Shown: positions 27,353 through 36,749 of the stretch, in pieces
Layout of the letters: each line of letters starts with the position of its first letter
Position numbering within the stretch: the first letter of the stretch is position 1
Assembly (NCBI RefSeq): GCF_001644645.1
Contig: NZ_CP011390.1
Span: 186,001-250,000 of the forward strand
From: Flavisolibacter tropicus
Lineage (GTDB): Bacteria; Bacteroidota; Bacteroidia; Chitinophagales; Chitinophagaceae
DNA length: 64,000 nucleotides
Reading direction: 5' to 3'
Made by a program: the position numbers and the translations under genes
The notes under the pieces: model-generated
Told to the model about the DNA's origin: nothing
Databases searched by the model: none
The model's input: only the letters and a program-made list of their open reading frames with translations

Positions 27353-28234
27353 ATGCTTAAGGTCAGCGTTGTTATACCCGTATATGGACAATGGCATTTG
27401 GTGAAGCGTAATGTTGACTCGTTGTTAGCGTTGGATGGCAATAATATTGAAGAGATTATCATTGTAAATGATTGTTCCAAAGAAAGTAACCCTTATAAGT
27501 TTGATAGCCCTTTGGTTAAAATTATTTCAAATGAGAATAACTTAGGTTACACTGGCACTGTAAATAAAGGGTTGAAAATAGCTGCTGCTCAGATTGTTGT
27601 TTTATTGGATTCTGATGCTTTCCCTATAGAACCTTTTATACAAAGATTGACTACTTTTTATAGTAGTTCATCTGTTGGATGTGTTGGATTTTCTACGGTA
27701 GATGAAGATGGGAGAGATAATGGAAACTACCAGTTTGAGCCATCCATTACTGGACTTGTAATAGGACAGGCACTGGCGCATAAACTTAGATTTTTACCTT
27801 TTTATAAAAAAAAGTATTTTCTTCCTAATTCATGTGCTGTTAGCTTCCATAAGAGTTGTCTTGAAGAATTAGGTTATTTCGATGCTGTTAATTTCCCGGT
27901 ACTAGAAGCAGATGTTGATTTGTGCATGCGTATACATCGTTCAAAGTGGGATTTGATATTTACCAAAGACATTGTTATCTGTCACAAAGGAGGGAACTCC
28001 TACAAGATTAATTATAAAAGAGTTTTGCTCTATCATAAAAGCAGATGGATATTATTAAAGAAGTTTAATCTGATTTTGTTTCCAAAACTTTCAAAAGTTT
28101 TATTAAATATTAGGGTAAGGGTTGAGCTATATGTTCTTTGTTTACTAGCGTTATTTAAGGAAGATGCCATTGATTTGGATGAAAAAAAATATGGCCGGCG
28201 TATTCTTCTTAAAGAAATAAATAATTATAAATAA
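27353..28234 (+). CDS. GT2 glycosyltransferase
   Basis: A 293-residue family 2 transferase. Motifs in order: VSVVIPVYGQWHLVKRNVDS at the N-terminus, IIVNDCSKE, NNLGYTGTVNKGLKIA, the DxD-like LLDSDAFP, and EADVDLCMRIH as the catalytic ED region. The C-terminus has a short amphipathic or hydrophobic helix (ELYVLCLLALF) that may dock on the membrane. It starts with ATG at 27353 after a 226-bp A+T-rich spacer, which could hold an internal promoter. It resembles rhamnosyltransferase-type GT2 enzymes, but that is only a loose likeness. Confidence 0.88.
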   Translation: MLKVSVVIPVYGQWHLVKRNVDSLLALDGNNIEEIIIVNDCSKESNPYKFDSPLVKIISNENNLGYTGTVNKGLKIAAAQIVVLLDSDAFPIEPFIQRLTTFYSSSSVGCVGFSTVDEDGRDNGNYQFEPSITGLVIGQALAHKLRFLPFYKKKYFLPNSCAVSFHKSCLEELGYFDAVNFPVLEADVDLCMRIHRSKWDLIFTKDIVICHKGGNSYKINYKRVLLYHKSRWILLKKFNLILFPKLSKVLLNIRVRVELYVLCLLALFKEDAIDLDEKKYGRRILLKEINNYK

Positions 28235-28243
28235 TACCACTCT

Positions 28244-29281
28244 TTGAAGATATTGTTTTTAACTCATCGATTTTATCCATGCATAGGTGGCATTGAAACT
28301 GTTTCTGCTTTATTAGCAAATGCTTTTCATAATGATGGCCATGAGGTTCATTTGTTAACATGGCAGGAGGGTAAGATTGGAGATGAATTTCTTTTTACAG
28401 TAATGAGGAGACCTAATTTGATTTCATTAATCAAAGAACATGCTTGGGCCGATGTGGTTTTTGAAAATAACCCCTGCCTGCAATTGTCATGGCCTGGTAT
28501 GTTATTCAAAAAGCCTTTTATTGTGGCTTTACACACATGGATATCAAGAGTGGATGGTACAATTGGATGGAAGGATAGAGTAAAGCTTAAATGGTGGTTG
28601 AAAAGGGCCAAAAGAGTTGTTGCAGTGAGCAAAGCCATTGGTAAAGTAAGCTGGCCAATTGCAGAAATTATCGGTAACCCTTACGATGCTAATTTGTTTC
28701 GGCGCATTTCTTTTATAAAAAAAACAAGTGATTTTATATTTCTGGGAAGATTGGTTTCAGATAAAGGTGTTGATATTGCAATTAAAGCCTTTCACAAGTT
28801 AAAGACTTTAGGAGTAAGCAAAATCGACTCCGATAATTTGTCTTTTACGATTGTGGGTGACGGCCCGGAAAAGGAGCGTTTGAGTAATATGGCATTAAAG
28901 CTTGGCTTGGATAAATGCATTCACTTTGTTGGAGTATTACAAGGAGAGAGGTTAGTTGAATGTCTTAATAGGCATCGCTTTATATTAATACCGTCAGTAT
29001 GGGAAGAACCTTTTGGATTAGTGGCTTTAGAAGGAATTGCTTGTGGATGTATTCCTATAGCTTCAGATGGTGGTGGATTGCCTGATGCAGTAGGCAAAGC
29101 TGGAGTTATTTTTAAACGAGGTAATATTGATGCTTTTTTTGATGTTCTATGTAAAGTTATACATGATACTGATTTAGAAAACCAGTATCGCAATGCCGGA
29201 GAAGAGCATTTGAAGAGATTTAAACAAGATGTAGTTGCCGAAAAATATTTACAGGTCATTAAAGGTGCTGTAAACAGTTAA
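28244..29281 (+). CDS. GT4 glycosyltransferase
   Basis: A 345-residue GT-B enzyme. The N-terminus ILFLTHRFYPCIGGIETVSA is a textbook GT4 acceptor-domain start. The donor domain has FIFLGRLVSDKGVDIAIKAF, IVGDGPEKERL and PSVWEEPFGLVALEGIACGC, including the E-x7-E pattern. The start is TTG at 28244, nine bases after the previous stop; a later start would remove the conserved first strand. Just downstream lies the decayed glycosyltransferase copy. Confidence 0.92.
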   Translation: MKILFLTHRFYPCIGGIETVSALLANAFHNDGHEVHLLTWQEGKIGDEFLFTVMRRPNLISLIKEHAWADVVFENNPCLQLSWPGMLFKKPFIVALHTWISRVDGTIGWKDRVKLKWWLKRAKRVVAVSKAIGKVSWPIAEIIGNPYDANLFRRISFIKKTSDFIFLGRLVSDKGVDIAIKAFHKLKTLGVSKIDSDNLSFTIVGDGPEKERLSNMALKLGLDKCIHFVGVLQGERLVECLNRHRFILIPSVWEEPFGLVALEGIACGCIPIASDGGGLPDAVGKAGVIFKRGNIDAFFDVLCKVIHDTDLENQYRNAGEEHLKRFKQDVVAEKYLQVIKGAVNS

Positions 29282-29290
29282 TATCTCCCT

Positions 29291-29786
29291 ATGAAGGTTA
29301 TATTACCCCATCCTACAGGCTACGCAAACGTTAGGGAAACTGTTAATGGTCTGGAAAATGAAAATATTTTAACTGGCCTTCATACTTCAATAGCCTCAAT
29401 TCAAGGTAATATCTTTGATAAGATAGGGGCCATTGGTGTATTTTTGAAATAAGATGCAGGCGTTTTGATACTATTATCAAGCCTTATACAACCATATCCC
29501 CAATTAGGAATTTGGAAGAATAGTAGCTGCTAATTTAAAATTATCCAGATTGGTTCAGCATGAAATAAATGTTTTTTGTATTGAAGCGGTTGATAGGAAT
29601 ATGTTTAATTAAACAACACTTAATATTAGTTAGCAATCCAATGAAAGCGATGATAGGGTTTATGCTTATGAAGATGATGCCGTTGCAACTTTTCTGAAGG
29701 CCAAGGCGCTGAATGTTCTAATGTTTCTATGATCTTTCTATCGTTTATTGGCGAGCTGACAAAGAGCTTAATCATCTGTTGTTTTA
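29291..29786 (+). pseudogene. Decayed N-terminal fragment of a GT4 glycosyltransferase, paralogue of the next gene
   Basis: The gap between two glycosyltransferase genes is not empty. From the ATG at 29291, 53 codons read MKVILPHPTGYANVRETVNG, matching the start of the following gene (SIVISHPTGNQNVRAVLNS), before a stop at 29452. After frame changes, 29658-29711 reads VYAYEDDAVATFLKAKAL, matching VYAYEDGAFDTFSKAKKL of that gene. From 29725, in a third frame, it reads FYDLSIVYWRADKEL against IYDLPIAYWETSRKL. The spacing is collinear with the intact paralogue: the YAYED motif falls about 123 codons in for both. Several stops and at least two frameshifts are present, and about 260 C-terminal residues are missing. 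It is clearly non-functional. Confidence 0.88.
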
Positions 29787-29880
29787 ATCCTTAAAAGGTT
29801 TTATTATTCTCTTCAGTTTTAATCTAAGTGGAGTTTCTTTTATCGTAGCTAAAGATTAATTGCAACTTCCTTCATGAATT

Positions 29881-31140
29881 ATGTCAATCGTTATCTCTCA
29901 TCCAACTGGCAATCAAAATGTACGTGCAGTACTGAATAGCTTTTCTGAAACTGAATTATTAACAAGATTCATTACTACAGTTGCTATTAATGCAAGAGCT
30001 CAGTGGTTAAATTTTTTGCCAAACAGATTTCGCCAAGAGTGTCTTCGTCGTACATATTCATTACCAGCTGCGTTAGTAACTACACATCCTTATTTAGAAT
30101 TGGCTAGAATAGGATTATCTGCATTTGGTTTTATTAAGTGGGTGCAAGGCGAATATAAATGGGCTAGCATTGACTCCGTTTATAAAAATTTAGATATGGT
30201 TACTGCTAAGAAGCTCAGCTCTTTTTCAAGTAAATACAATGTAAGTGCTGTTTATGCGTATGAAGATGGAGCCTTTGATACATTTTCAAAAGCAAAAAAG
30301 TTAGGATTAAAATGCATTTATGACTTACCGATTGCTTATTGGGAAACCTCACGGAAGCTTTTACTGGATGAAGCCGAACGGCTCCCGCAATGGGTAAATA
30401 CACTTGGAGGAGGCATTCTTGATTCAAGAATGAAACTAGAACGCAAAACTGCTGAATTAGAACTAGCCGATATAATTATCACACCCGGTAAGTTTGTTTC
30501 AGATTCGTTACCCATATGGGCTAAAAACAAAAAGATTATCACCTCGCCTTTCGGTTCACCAATGATGATAGACAAAAGCAGCAGGGGATTAAAAAACCGT
30601 AAGAAAAAGCAGAATCAACGATTACGGGTTTTATTCGTTGGTTCAATGGGACAACGCAAAGGCTTAGGTGACTTATTTAATGCCATTAAGTTACTTAATT
30701 GCTCAAACATAGAGCTAGTCGTTTTGGGGGCAATGTTAGATCGTTCAGACTTTTATAGAAAAGAGTTTCCTGATTTTACCTACGAGATTGGAAGACCACA
30801 CAAACAAGTGCTAGAACTAATGCAAACCTGTGATGTATTTTGTTTGCCCTCGATAGTGGAGGGGAGAGCCTTAGTTATGCAAGAAGCTATGAGCCAGGGG
30901 TTGCCACTCATAATAACACCTAATACCGGTGGGGATGATTTGATTTTAGAGGAGCAAACTGGTTTTTTAGTTCCAATTAGGTCTCCACAAGCAATTGCGG
31001 AAAAGTTATCTTGGTTTTTAGATAATCGCTCAAAACTGAAAGAAATGAGTGTATTAGCACAAGAGCATGCTGGCACTTATACTTGGGAAAAATATGGGAT
31101 GAACATAGTGAGTGAGATTAAAGAATCACTATGTTATTGA
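29881..31140 (+). CDS. GT4 glycosyltransferase (intact paralogue of the adjacent pseudogene)
   Basis: A 419-residue GT-B enzyme. It begins VISHPTGNQNVRAVLNSF, an unusual acceptor-domain start shared with the decayed copy just upstream. The donor domain contains RVLFVGSMGQRKGLGDLFNA, PSIVEGRALVMQEAMSQGLP (E-x7-E region) and NTGGDDLILEEQTGFLVPI. These are standard GT4 features. The enzyme would add a sugar in the cytoplasm to the lipid-linked unit. Confidence 0.9.
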   Translation: MSIVISHPTGNQNVRAVLNSFSETELLTRFITTVAINARAQWLNFLPNRFRQECLRRTYSLPAALVTTHPYLELARIGLSAFGFIKWVQGEYKWASIDSVYKNLDMVTAKKLSSFSSKYNVSAVYAYEDGAFDTFSKAKKLGLKCIYDLPIAYWETSRKLLLDEAERLPQWVNTLGGGILDSRMKLERKTAELELADIIITPGKFVSDSLPIWAKNKKIITSPFGSPMMIDKSSRGLKNRKKKQNQRLRVLFVGSMGQRKGLGDLFNAIKLLNCSNIELVVLGAMLDRSDFYRKEFPDFTYEIGRPHKQVLELMQTCDVFCLPSIVEGRALVMQEAMSQGLPLIITPNTGGDDLILEEQTGFLVPIRSPQAIAEKLSWFLDNRSKLKEMSVLAQEHAGTYTWEKYGMNIVSEIKESLCY

Positions 31141-31173
31141 GAGCGTGTAGTAACAAAAAGACATTTGAATTAC

Positions 31174-32541
31174 ATGTTTACAAGTCAATTATATTCATTC
31201 GATAGTTGTAGGCTGGAAGGAAATGCTATACTTGTTACTGAAAACAAGGCAATAACAGAATATCGTTTGATCAAAAAGGGTATTTGGGCATACTTTATTT
31301 TACTTATTTTGGAAGGTGCATTAAGGAAATGGGCTTTCCCAAGCTTGGCCACTCCGTTATTGGTTGTGCGTGACCCAATTGCAATCTGGTTGGTACTGCT
31401 AGCCTGGAAAAATGGATTACTGCCATTAAGCGCAATTTTAACTCTTATAATACTTATCGGCATCATTGGTATTTATACAGCTGTGTTTACTGGTCATGGG
31501 AGTCTGCCTGTAGCATTTTTTGGGGCACGCATTTTATTATTTCATTTTCCTCTAATGTATGTGATTGGGAGTGTTTTTTCGCGAGAAGATGTTATCAAGC
31601 TTGGCAAGGTGTTACTACTACTTTCAATACCAATGGCTATATTAATCACACTACAATTTTTCAGTCCTCAATCAGCATGGGTAAACAAAGGTATTGGCGG
31701 TGAGGGATCAGGTGGCTTCTCTGGAGCAAATGGATATTATAGACCACCTGCAACATTCTCTTTTACAAATGGTACCAGTCTTTTTTTTGCTTTTGCAGGA
31801 AGCTATTTATTTTATTTCTGGTTAAATCTGAAGCGTATTAATAGTTTTTTACTCTTTGGGGCTTCAATTGCACTTCTGATTGCAATACCTTTTTCTATCA
31901 GCCGTGGTTTATTGTTTCATGTTTCAGTGACTTTAATTTTTGCCATTCTTGCAATATTCCGGAAACCAAAGTTCATGGGAAAAATGATGATAATAGGTTT
32001 TCTTCTTATTGCCGTCATATCTTTTTTAAGTAAGTATTCCTTTTTTCAAACAGCAACTGAAGCTTTTACAGCTCGATTTGAGCATGCAAATGATGCTGAA
32101 GGGGGCTTAAATGGTGTCTTGGCAGACCGTTATTTAGGAGGTATGATAGGGGCTCTTAACGAATCATCCAATTACCCTTTTTTCGGTTATGGCATTGGCA
32201 TGGGAACGAACGTTGGCAGTATGTTATTATCTGGGCAACGAACCTATCTAATTGCTGAAGGCGAATGGGGTAGATTAATTGGGGAACTAGGTTTTTTGAT
32301 GGGGCTTTTTGTAATACTAATACGTTTAGGTTTTAGCTTACGTATTGCTTTAGCAAGCTATGTGAAGCTTGTTCAGGGAGATTTGCTACCGTGGATGCTT
32401 CTAAGTTTTGGACTTTTGACAATTCCTCAAGCTCAATGGGCACAGCCTACAGCGTTGGGTTTTAGTACACTGATAGGCGGATTGATACTGGCCAGTGTAA
32501 AAAAAGATGATAGAAGTACTCAACAAGAAAGTATTAATTAA
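31174..32541 (+). CDS. O-antigen polymerase/ligase-like membrane protein (Wzy-like)
   Basis: Polytopic inner-membrane protein of about 455 residues with roughly ten hydrophobic helices and a large periplasmic loop between ~285 and ~375 (FEHANDAEGGLNGVLADRYL, then YGIGMGTNVGSML). The layout and the loop arginine/glycine content fit Wzy/WaaL-type proteins, which either polymerise repeat units or ligate chains. It is the only such protein in the locus, so it is the best candidate for the polymerase. An ATG at 31174 is preferred to the TTG three codons upstream. Confidence 0.82.
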   Translation: MFTSQLYSFDSCRLEGNAILVTENKAITEYRLIKKGIWAYFILLILEGALRKWAFPSLATPLLVVRDPIAIWLVLLAWKNGLLPLSAILTLIILIGIIGIYTAVFTGHGSLPVAFFGARILLFHFPLMYVIGSVFSREDVIKLGKVLLLLSIPMAILITLQFFSPQSAWVNKGIGGEGSGGFSGANGYYRPPATFSFTNGTSLFFAFAGSYLFYFWLNLKRINSFLLFGASIALLIAIPFSISRGLLFHVSVTLIFAILAIFRKPKFMGKMMIIGFLLIAVISFLSKYSFFQTATEAFTARFEHANDAEGGLNGVLADRYLGGMIGALNESSNYPFFGYGIGMGTNVGSMLLSGQRTYLIAEGEWGRLIGELGFLMGLFVILIRLGFSLRIALASYVKLVQGDLLPWMLLSFGLLTIPQAQWAQPTALGFSTLIGGLILASVKKDDRSTQQESIN

Positions 32542-32556
32542 CGTGGCCAATCAATT

Positions 32557-33768
32557 TTGTTTCTTATAGTGAGAAACAAAACCTCTAATAAACTTTGCTC
32601 TTTGAATATTGTATTTTTTGCACACCCCGATTTCCTACATCTTAAAAGCATGATTCGCTATACGAATATGCTGGTTAAGGGTATGAGAGAGCGTGGGCAT
32701 AATGTAGAGGTATGGTCACCGAATAGTAAGTTCTTATTCTTAACATCAATAACATTTTTTAAAAAATGGTTAGGTTATTTAGATCAATACATTTTATTTC
32801 CTATTAAAATAAGGCACAGTATTAAGATTTGTCCTTCTGATACACTCTTTGTATTTACAGACCATGCATTGGGGCCATGGGTGCCTCTTGTAAGTAACCG
32901 TCCTCATATTATTCATTGCCATGATTTCCTTGCCCAGCGTTCTGCCCTAAATGAAATTGCAGAACATAAAACAGGATGGACCGGCCGAAGATATCAGAAT
33001 ATGATTTATAATGGTTATTCAAAAGCAAAGAACTTTATTTCAGTTTCACAGAAGACAAAAGAGGACTTGCATCAATTTTTGCCATATGTACCGCAACTTT
33101 CAGAAGTTGTTTATAATGGATTCAATCAAACCTTTATACCCCATGACGCTGGAAAGGCAAGGGCATTGCTTTCTAGTAAAACTGGGATCGAATTGACCAA
33201 GGGATATCTCTTGCATGTTGGTGGCAATCAATGGTACAAAAACCGTATAGGAGTACTAGAAATTTATGAAGCCTTCCGCAGTAAAAACAATTTAGAAATT
33301 CCCTTGTTAATGGTAGGTGATATGCCGGATCATCTTTTGAATAGTAAAGTAAGGAACTCCATATATAAAAAGGATATTCACTTCCTAACAAATATTAATG
33401 ATTGCTTCTTAAACTTTTGTTACTCCGGCGCTTCAGTTTTTGTTTTTCCTTCATTTGCAGAAGGGTTTGGGTGGCCCATTGCAGAAGCTATGGCCTCTGG
33501 TTGTCCTGTTATTACTACTAATGAAGCCCCAATGACGGAAGTGGCGGGTCAAGCTGGATTTCTTATTCCGCGTAGACCGTCAGATGACTGTAAAGCTTGT
33601 GAATGGGCATATGAGGCTGCAAAAGTTGTTAAACTGGTGCTTTCACTTCTTCCAAATGAAAGAAAGGCTGTTATCGATGAATGCATTAACAACATAGAAA
33701 GGTTTAATGCTATAAATGCAATCAGCCGTATAGAATCTATATACGAAGATGTAATGAAATTCAATTGA
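32557..33768 (+). CDS. GT4 glycosyltransferase
   Basis: A GT-B enzyme of up to 403 residues. The acceptor domain starts LNIVFFAHPDFLHLKSMIRY. The donor domain carries YLLHVGGNQWYKNRIGVLEI, FVFPSFAEGFGWPIAEAMAS (E-x7-E) and PVITTNEAPMTEVAGQAGF, typical of the mannosyltransferase-like GT4 group. The start is uncertain: TTG at 32557 gives the longest form, GTG at 32569 is possible, and TTG at 32602 would place the start directly at the first conserved strand. No ATG is available. Confidence 0.9.
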   Translation: MFLIVRNKTSNKLCSLNIVFFAHPDFLHLKSMIRYTNMLVKGMRERGHNVEVWSPNSKFLFLTSITFFKKWLGYLDQYILFPIKIRHSIKICPSDTLFVFTDHALGPWVPLVSNRPHIIHCHDFLAQRSALNEIAEHKTGWTGRRYQNMIYNGYSKAKNFISVSQKTKEDLHQFLPYVPQLSEVVYNGFNQTFIPHDAGKARALLSSKTGIELTKGYLLHVGGNQWYKNRIGVLEIYEAFRSKNNLEIPLLMVGDMPDHLLNSKVRNSIYKKDIHFLTNINDCFLNFCYSGASVFVFPSFAEGFGWPIAEAMASGCPVITTNEAPMTEVAGQAGFLIPRRPSDDCKACEWAYEAAKVVKLVLSLLPNERKAVIDECINNIERFNAINAISRIESIYEDVMKFN

Positions 33769-33772
33769 AAAA

Positions 33773-35035
33773 ATGAGGTTGTTACATGTTATTGCGCAGA
33801 TGGATCCTCGATTAGGAGGGGTTTGTGAGGCCGTTCGTATTACCGTTAAAAAACTCAATGAATTAGAGGTTTGTAATGAAATAGTAAGTTTAGATTCGCC
33901 AAATGCTTCTTTTTTAGCCAAAGAAAAGGTAATGATACATGCACTTGGACCCGGTAGAACACCTTGGTGTTATAGTGGAAAACTTATACCATGGCTAATT
34001 AAGCATGCCTCCCGGTTTGATGCAATAATTCTTCATGGCTTATGGTTGTTTCCCAGTTTTGCTGTTAGAAAAGCATTGCAGTATTTACACCGGCAAGATC
34101 CATCCAACAAAGCGAAGCGACCAAAGATCTTTATAATGCCTCATGGAATGTTGGACCCTTATTTTCAGCGAGCTCAAAATAGGAGGCTTAAGGCAATCAG
34201 AAACTGGATATACTGGAAGTTAATAGAAGGAAGAGTTATAAAGAATGCCAACGGATTGCTTTTCACCTGTGAAGAGGAACTTTTCTTAGCAAGAACAACA
34301 TTTAGTCCTTACAGGCCACAGAAAGAGATGAATGTTGGTTTAGGTATAGCACAGCCACCGTCTTATAGTAACAGAATGAGGAATAGCTTTTTGGAAAGTT
34401 GTCCAGGTCTAAACAATGAAACTTATATTTTGTTTTTAGGGCGAATTCATCCTAAAAAAGGAATTGATATCTTATTCAAGGCCTATGATGAATTGTTGCG
34501 AAGTACATTACAATTAATAAATTACACGACTTACACAAATAATGCAGGATTATTTAATGGAGTTTATTCCCACGATATCAAATTTCCAAAGCTTGTTATT
34601 GCAGGGCCCGGCTGGGATACTCCCTATGGTGTTTCTATTAAGAAGTTAGTAGAAGGAAACTCTTTACTAAATGGTTTCATTTACTTTCCTGATATGCTTG
34701 TCGATGAAGAAAAATGGGGAGCTATTTATGGATGTGAGGCTTTTATTTTACCTAGTCATCAAGAGAACTTTGGTATTGCAGTAGTTGAGGCATTATCATG
34801 TGGCAAACCAGTATTAATATCTAATCAAATAAACATTTGGAAAGAAATACAGGAATTAAGATGTGGTATTATTAAGCCTGATACATTAGATGGGGTGAAA
34901 GAGTTATTTAGTTCTTGGCTTTGCCTTTCACATGAGGAAAAGAAGTATATGAATGAGAAGGCTAGGTTAGCCTATGAACATAAATTTTCAATCGGCAGTG
35001 TAGCGGTTAATTTACTCAACATTATCAAAGAATAG
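33773..35035 (+). CDS. GT4 glycosyltransferase
   Basis: A 420-residue GT-B enzyme that starts RLLHVIAQMDPRLGGVCEAV, with the glycine loop of the acceptor domain. Further motifs are IFIMPHGMLDPYFQRAQNRR, common in WcaI/RfaG-like enzymes that recognise a Pro-His-Gly-Met loop, TYILFLGRIHPKKGIDILF, and PSHQENFGIAVVEALSCGKP (E-x7-E). It begins 4 bp after the previous stop. Acceptor and donor are unknown. Confidence 0.92.
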   Translation: MRLLHVIAQMDPRLGGVCEAVRITVKKLNELEVCNEIVSLDSPNASFLAKEKVMIHALGPGRTPWCYSGKLIPWLIKHASRFDAIILHGLWLFPSFAVRKALQYLHRQDPSNKAKRPKIFIMPHGMLDPYFQRAQNRRLKAIRNWIYWKLIEGRVIKNANGLLFTCEEELFLARTTFSPYRPQKEMNVGLGIAQPPSYSNRMRNSFLESCPGLNNETYILFLGRIHPKKGIDILFKAYDELLRSTLQLINYTTYTNNAGLFNGVYSHDIKFPKLVIAGPGWDTPYGVSIKKLVEGNSLLNGFIYFPDMLVDEEKWGAIYGCEAFILPSHQENFGIAVVEALSCGKPVLISNQINIWKEIQELRCGIIKPDTLDGVKELFSSWLCLSHEEKKYMNEKARLAYEHKFSIGSVAVNLLNIIKE

Positions 35036-35039
35036 TAAT

Positions 35040-35924
35040 ATGAATATTGTTTTTTGTATTAACCGATTAGGTATGGTGGGACTTGGTGCAACACTTACAT
35101 CATTAATCAGAAATTGCTCAGATACAAAAAGAATAAAAATTTACTTTCTATGTGCAGGTATAACTAGTTGTGAAAAATATTACATTAAAAGTTTGTTTAA
35201 TGAAGAACAGTTTTTAGGTGGGTACCAATTTATCGATTTTGACCCATCTAGAATATTTGGATCCTTTCCATCACTTCATGGCGATTGGACTACCTATGGG
35301 CGTCTATTGATTTCAGATTATTTAGAGGAAGATCAAGTACTTTACCTTGACTGTGATCTAATTATAGAATTAGATGTTCTGGAAGTCGAGAAGTTTGATT
35401 TTCAAGGTGAAGTTTTAGGGGCTGTTGGTGGAGGTAAATTCAAATATACGCTCGGTAATAAATTTTATATAGAAAAAATTGGCATTTCACCTGATGTAGA
35501 GTACTTCAACGCTGGGGTTTTGATTTTAGACCTATTCAAATGGAGAATGAAAAATATAAAAGAACAATGTCTTGAACTCGCTAATAAATATTCGTTGGAA
35601 CTACCTTCTCATGATCAATCAATTCTGAATATTATTTTAAAAGGAAGCTTTGCCAAACTTTCTCCTGCGTTTAATTGTGAATGGTGTGCTGATAAAGTCA
35701 GACCTAATGTTTCGGAAAAAATGTTATTGCATTTTGTTGGTTCTCCAAAACCCTGGGACCTATTTGGTTCTTTCATTCATAATGGATATCAAAGCTGGCT
35801 TAAATATTCTACAAATAAATGGATGGCAAAATTTGGAGGAATATCCACATCTTCCTTGTTTAGAACATGGAGGATACGCAGATCCTACGCTCGTTGCATT
35901 CGTAATAGGTACTTGAATAAGTAA
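35040..35924 (+). CDS. GT8 glycosyltransferase
   Basis: A 294-residue GT-A enzyme of family 8 (LgtC/GspA-like retaining transferases). The metal-binding motif is D104-C105-D106 in VLYLDCDLII, with YGRLLISDYL before it. FNAGVLILDL and HDQSILNII follow as the second-metal and acceptor motifs. LHFVGSPKPWD near residue 235 is the conserved H-x-x-G-x-x-KPW. The gene begins 4 bp after the previous one. It probably adds galactose or glucose, which is a family-level expectation only. Confidence 0.93.
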   Translation: MNIVFCINRLGMVGLGATLTSLIRNCSDTKRIKIYFLCAGITSCEKYYIKSLFNEEQFLGGYQFIDFDPSRIFGSFPSLHGDWTTYGRLLISDYLEEDQVLYLDCDLIIELDVLEVEKFDFQGEVLGAVGGGKFKYTLGNKFYIEKIGISPDVEYFNAGVLILDLFKWRMKNIKEQCLELANKYSLELPSHDQSILNIILKGSFAKLSPAFNCEWCADKVRPNVSEKMLLHFVGSPKPWDLFGSFIHNGYQSWLKYSTNKWMAKFGGISTSSLFRTWRIRRSYARCIRNRYLNK

Positions 35925-35973
35925 TCATTGTCTGAATGTAAACAAATCGTCTTTCTTAAAAAAACGTAAACAT

Positions 35974-36564
35974 ATGTACAACCAGAATACCTATTCTGGA
36001 CCTTCATTTTCATTAAAAAATAGAGTTAAAAGGGTTTTATGGGAGTTTGTTGCACTACTATTTTTTCGCTATTCGCCAAAACCCTTACATATATGGAGGT
36101 CGTTTCTGCTGCGATGTTTTGATGCAAAAATTGGCAGTAATGTGCACGTTTATCCAAAAGTTAAAATTTGGGCACCTTGGAATCTTGAGTTGGGAGATGA
36201 ATGTGGGATTGCCAATGGAGTAACCCTTTACAGTCAGGGCAAGATTAAAATTGGAAAAAGAACGGTTATTTCTCAAGGGGCGCATTTATGTGGAGGCTCT
36301 CATGATTATAACCAACCAGGTTTTCCCTTAATTACTAAGCCTATTTTAATCGGGGACCAAGTATGGGTTGCGGCAGAAACCTTTGTTCATCCTGGGGTAA
36401 TTGTTGGCGAAGGGTGTGTCATAGGTGCACGCTCGGTAGTTAATACTGATATGCCAGCATGGATGATTTGCGCTGGCCATCCCTGCAAGCCTATAAAAGA
36501 AAGACAACGTTTTAAGTGTCAATTTGATGTTCATCCAAATGAAGGTGTAAAACAAAACTCATAG
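35974..36564 (+). CDS. WcaF-like colanic acid-type O-acetyltransferase
   Basis: A 196-residue left-handed beta-helix acetyltransferase. The N-terminal stretch YSGPSFSLKNRVKRVLWEF and the KIWAPWNLELGDECGIANGV segment are characteristic of the WcaF subgroup. Hexapeptide repeats end in GEGCVIGARSVVNTDMPAW, and the catalytic His is likely in GGSHDYNQPGFPL. It would acetylate a sugar of the repeat unit using acetyl-CoA. With WcaI-like and WcaJ-like proteins in the same locus, it points to a colanic-acid-style pathway. Confidence 0.92.
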   Translation: MYNQNTYSGPSFSLKNRVKRVLWEFVALLFFRYSPKPLHIWRSFLLRCFDAKIGSNVHVYPKVKIWAPWNLELGDECGIANGVTLYSQGKIKIGKRTVISQGAHLCGGSHDYNQPGFPLITKPILIGDQVWVAAETFVHPGVIVGEGCVIGARSVVNTDMPAWMICAGHPCKPIKERQRFKCQFDVHPNEGVKQNS

Positions 36565-36749
36565 AATAATTGCTATTGATTTTATTGCGGCCTTGTTTGG
36601 CGTTACAATCAATACAACTGTTTGGATAGTGGTTTCTGGTCAGCCATATAAACAAATAAACGAGAGAACACTAGTGAAATGTGAGTTGTTGATTAAGCTT
36701 CTTGTCATTATTCCTTTATCTGCGATTGCTAGTATGTAAAACACATCAT

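Noticed and set aside
36565..36740. Start-less hydrophobic open frame (AIDFIAALFGVTINTTVWIV...) between the WcaF-like and WaaE-like genes
   Set aside because: It has membrane-protein texture and might be a relic of a lost gene, but there is no start codon or match to support a pseudogene call.
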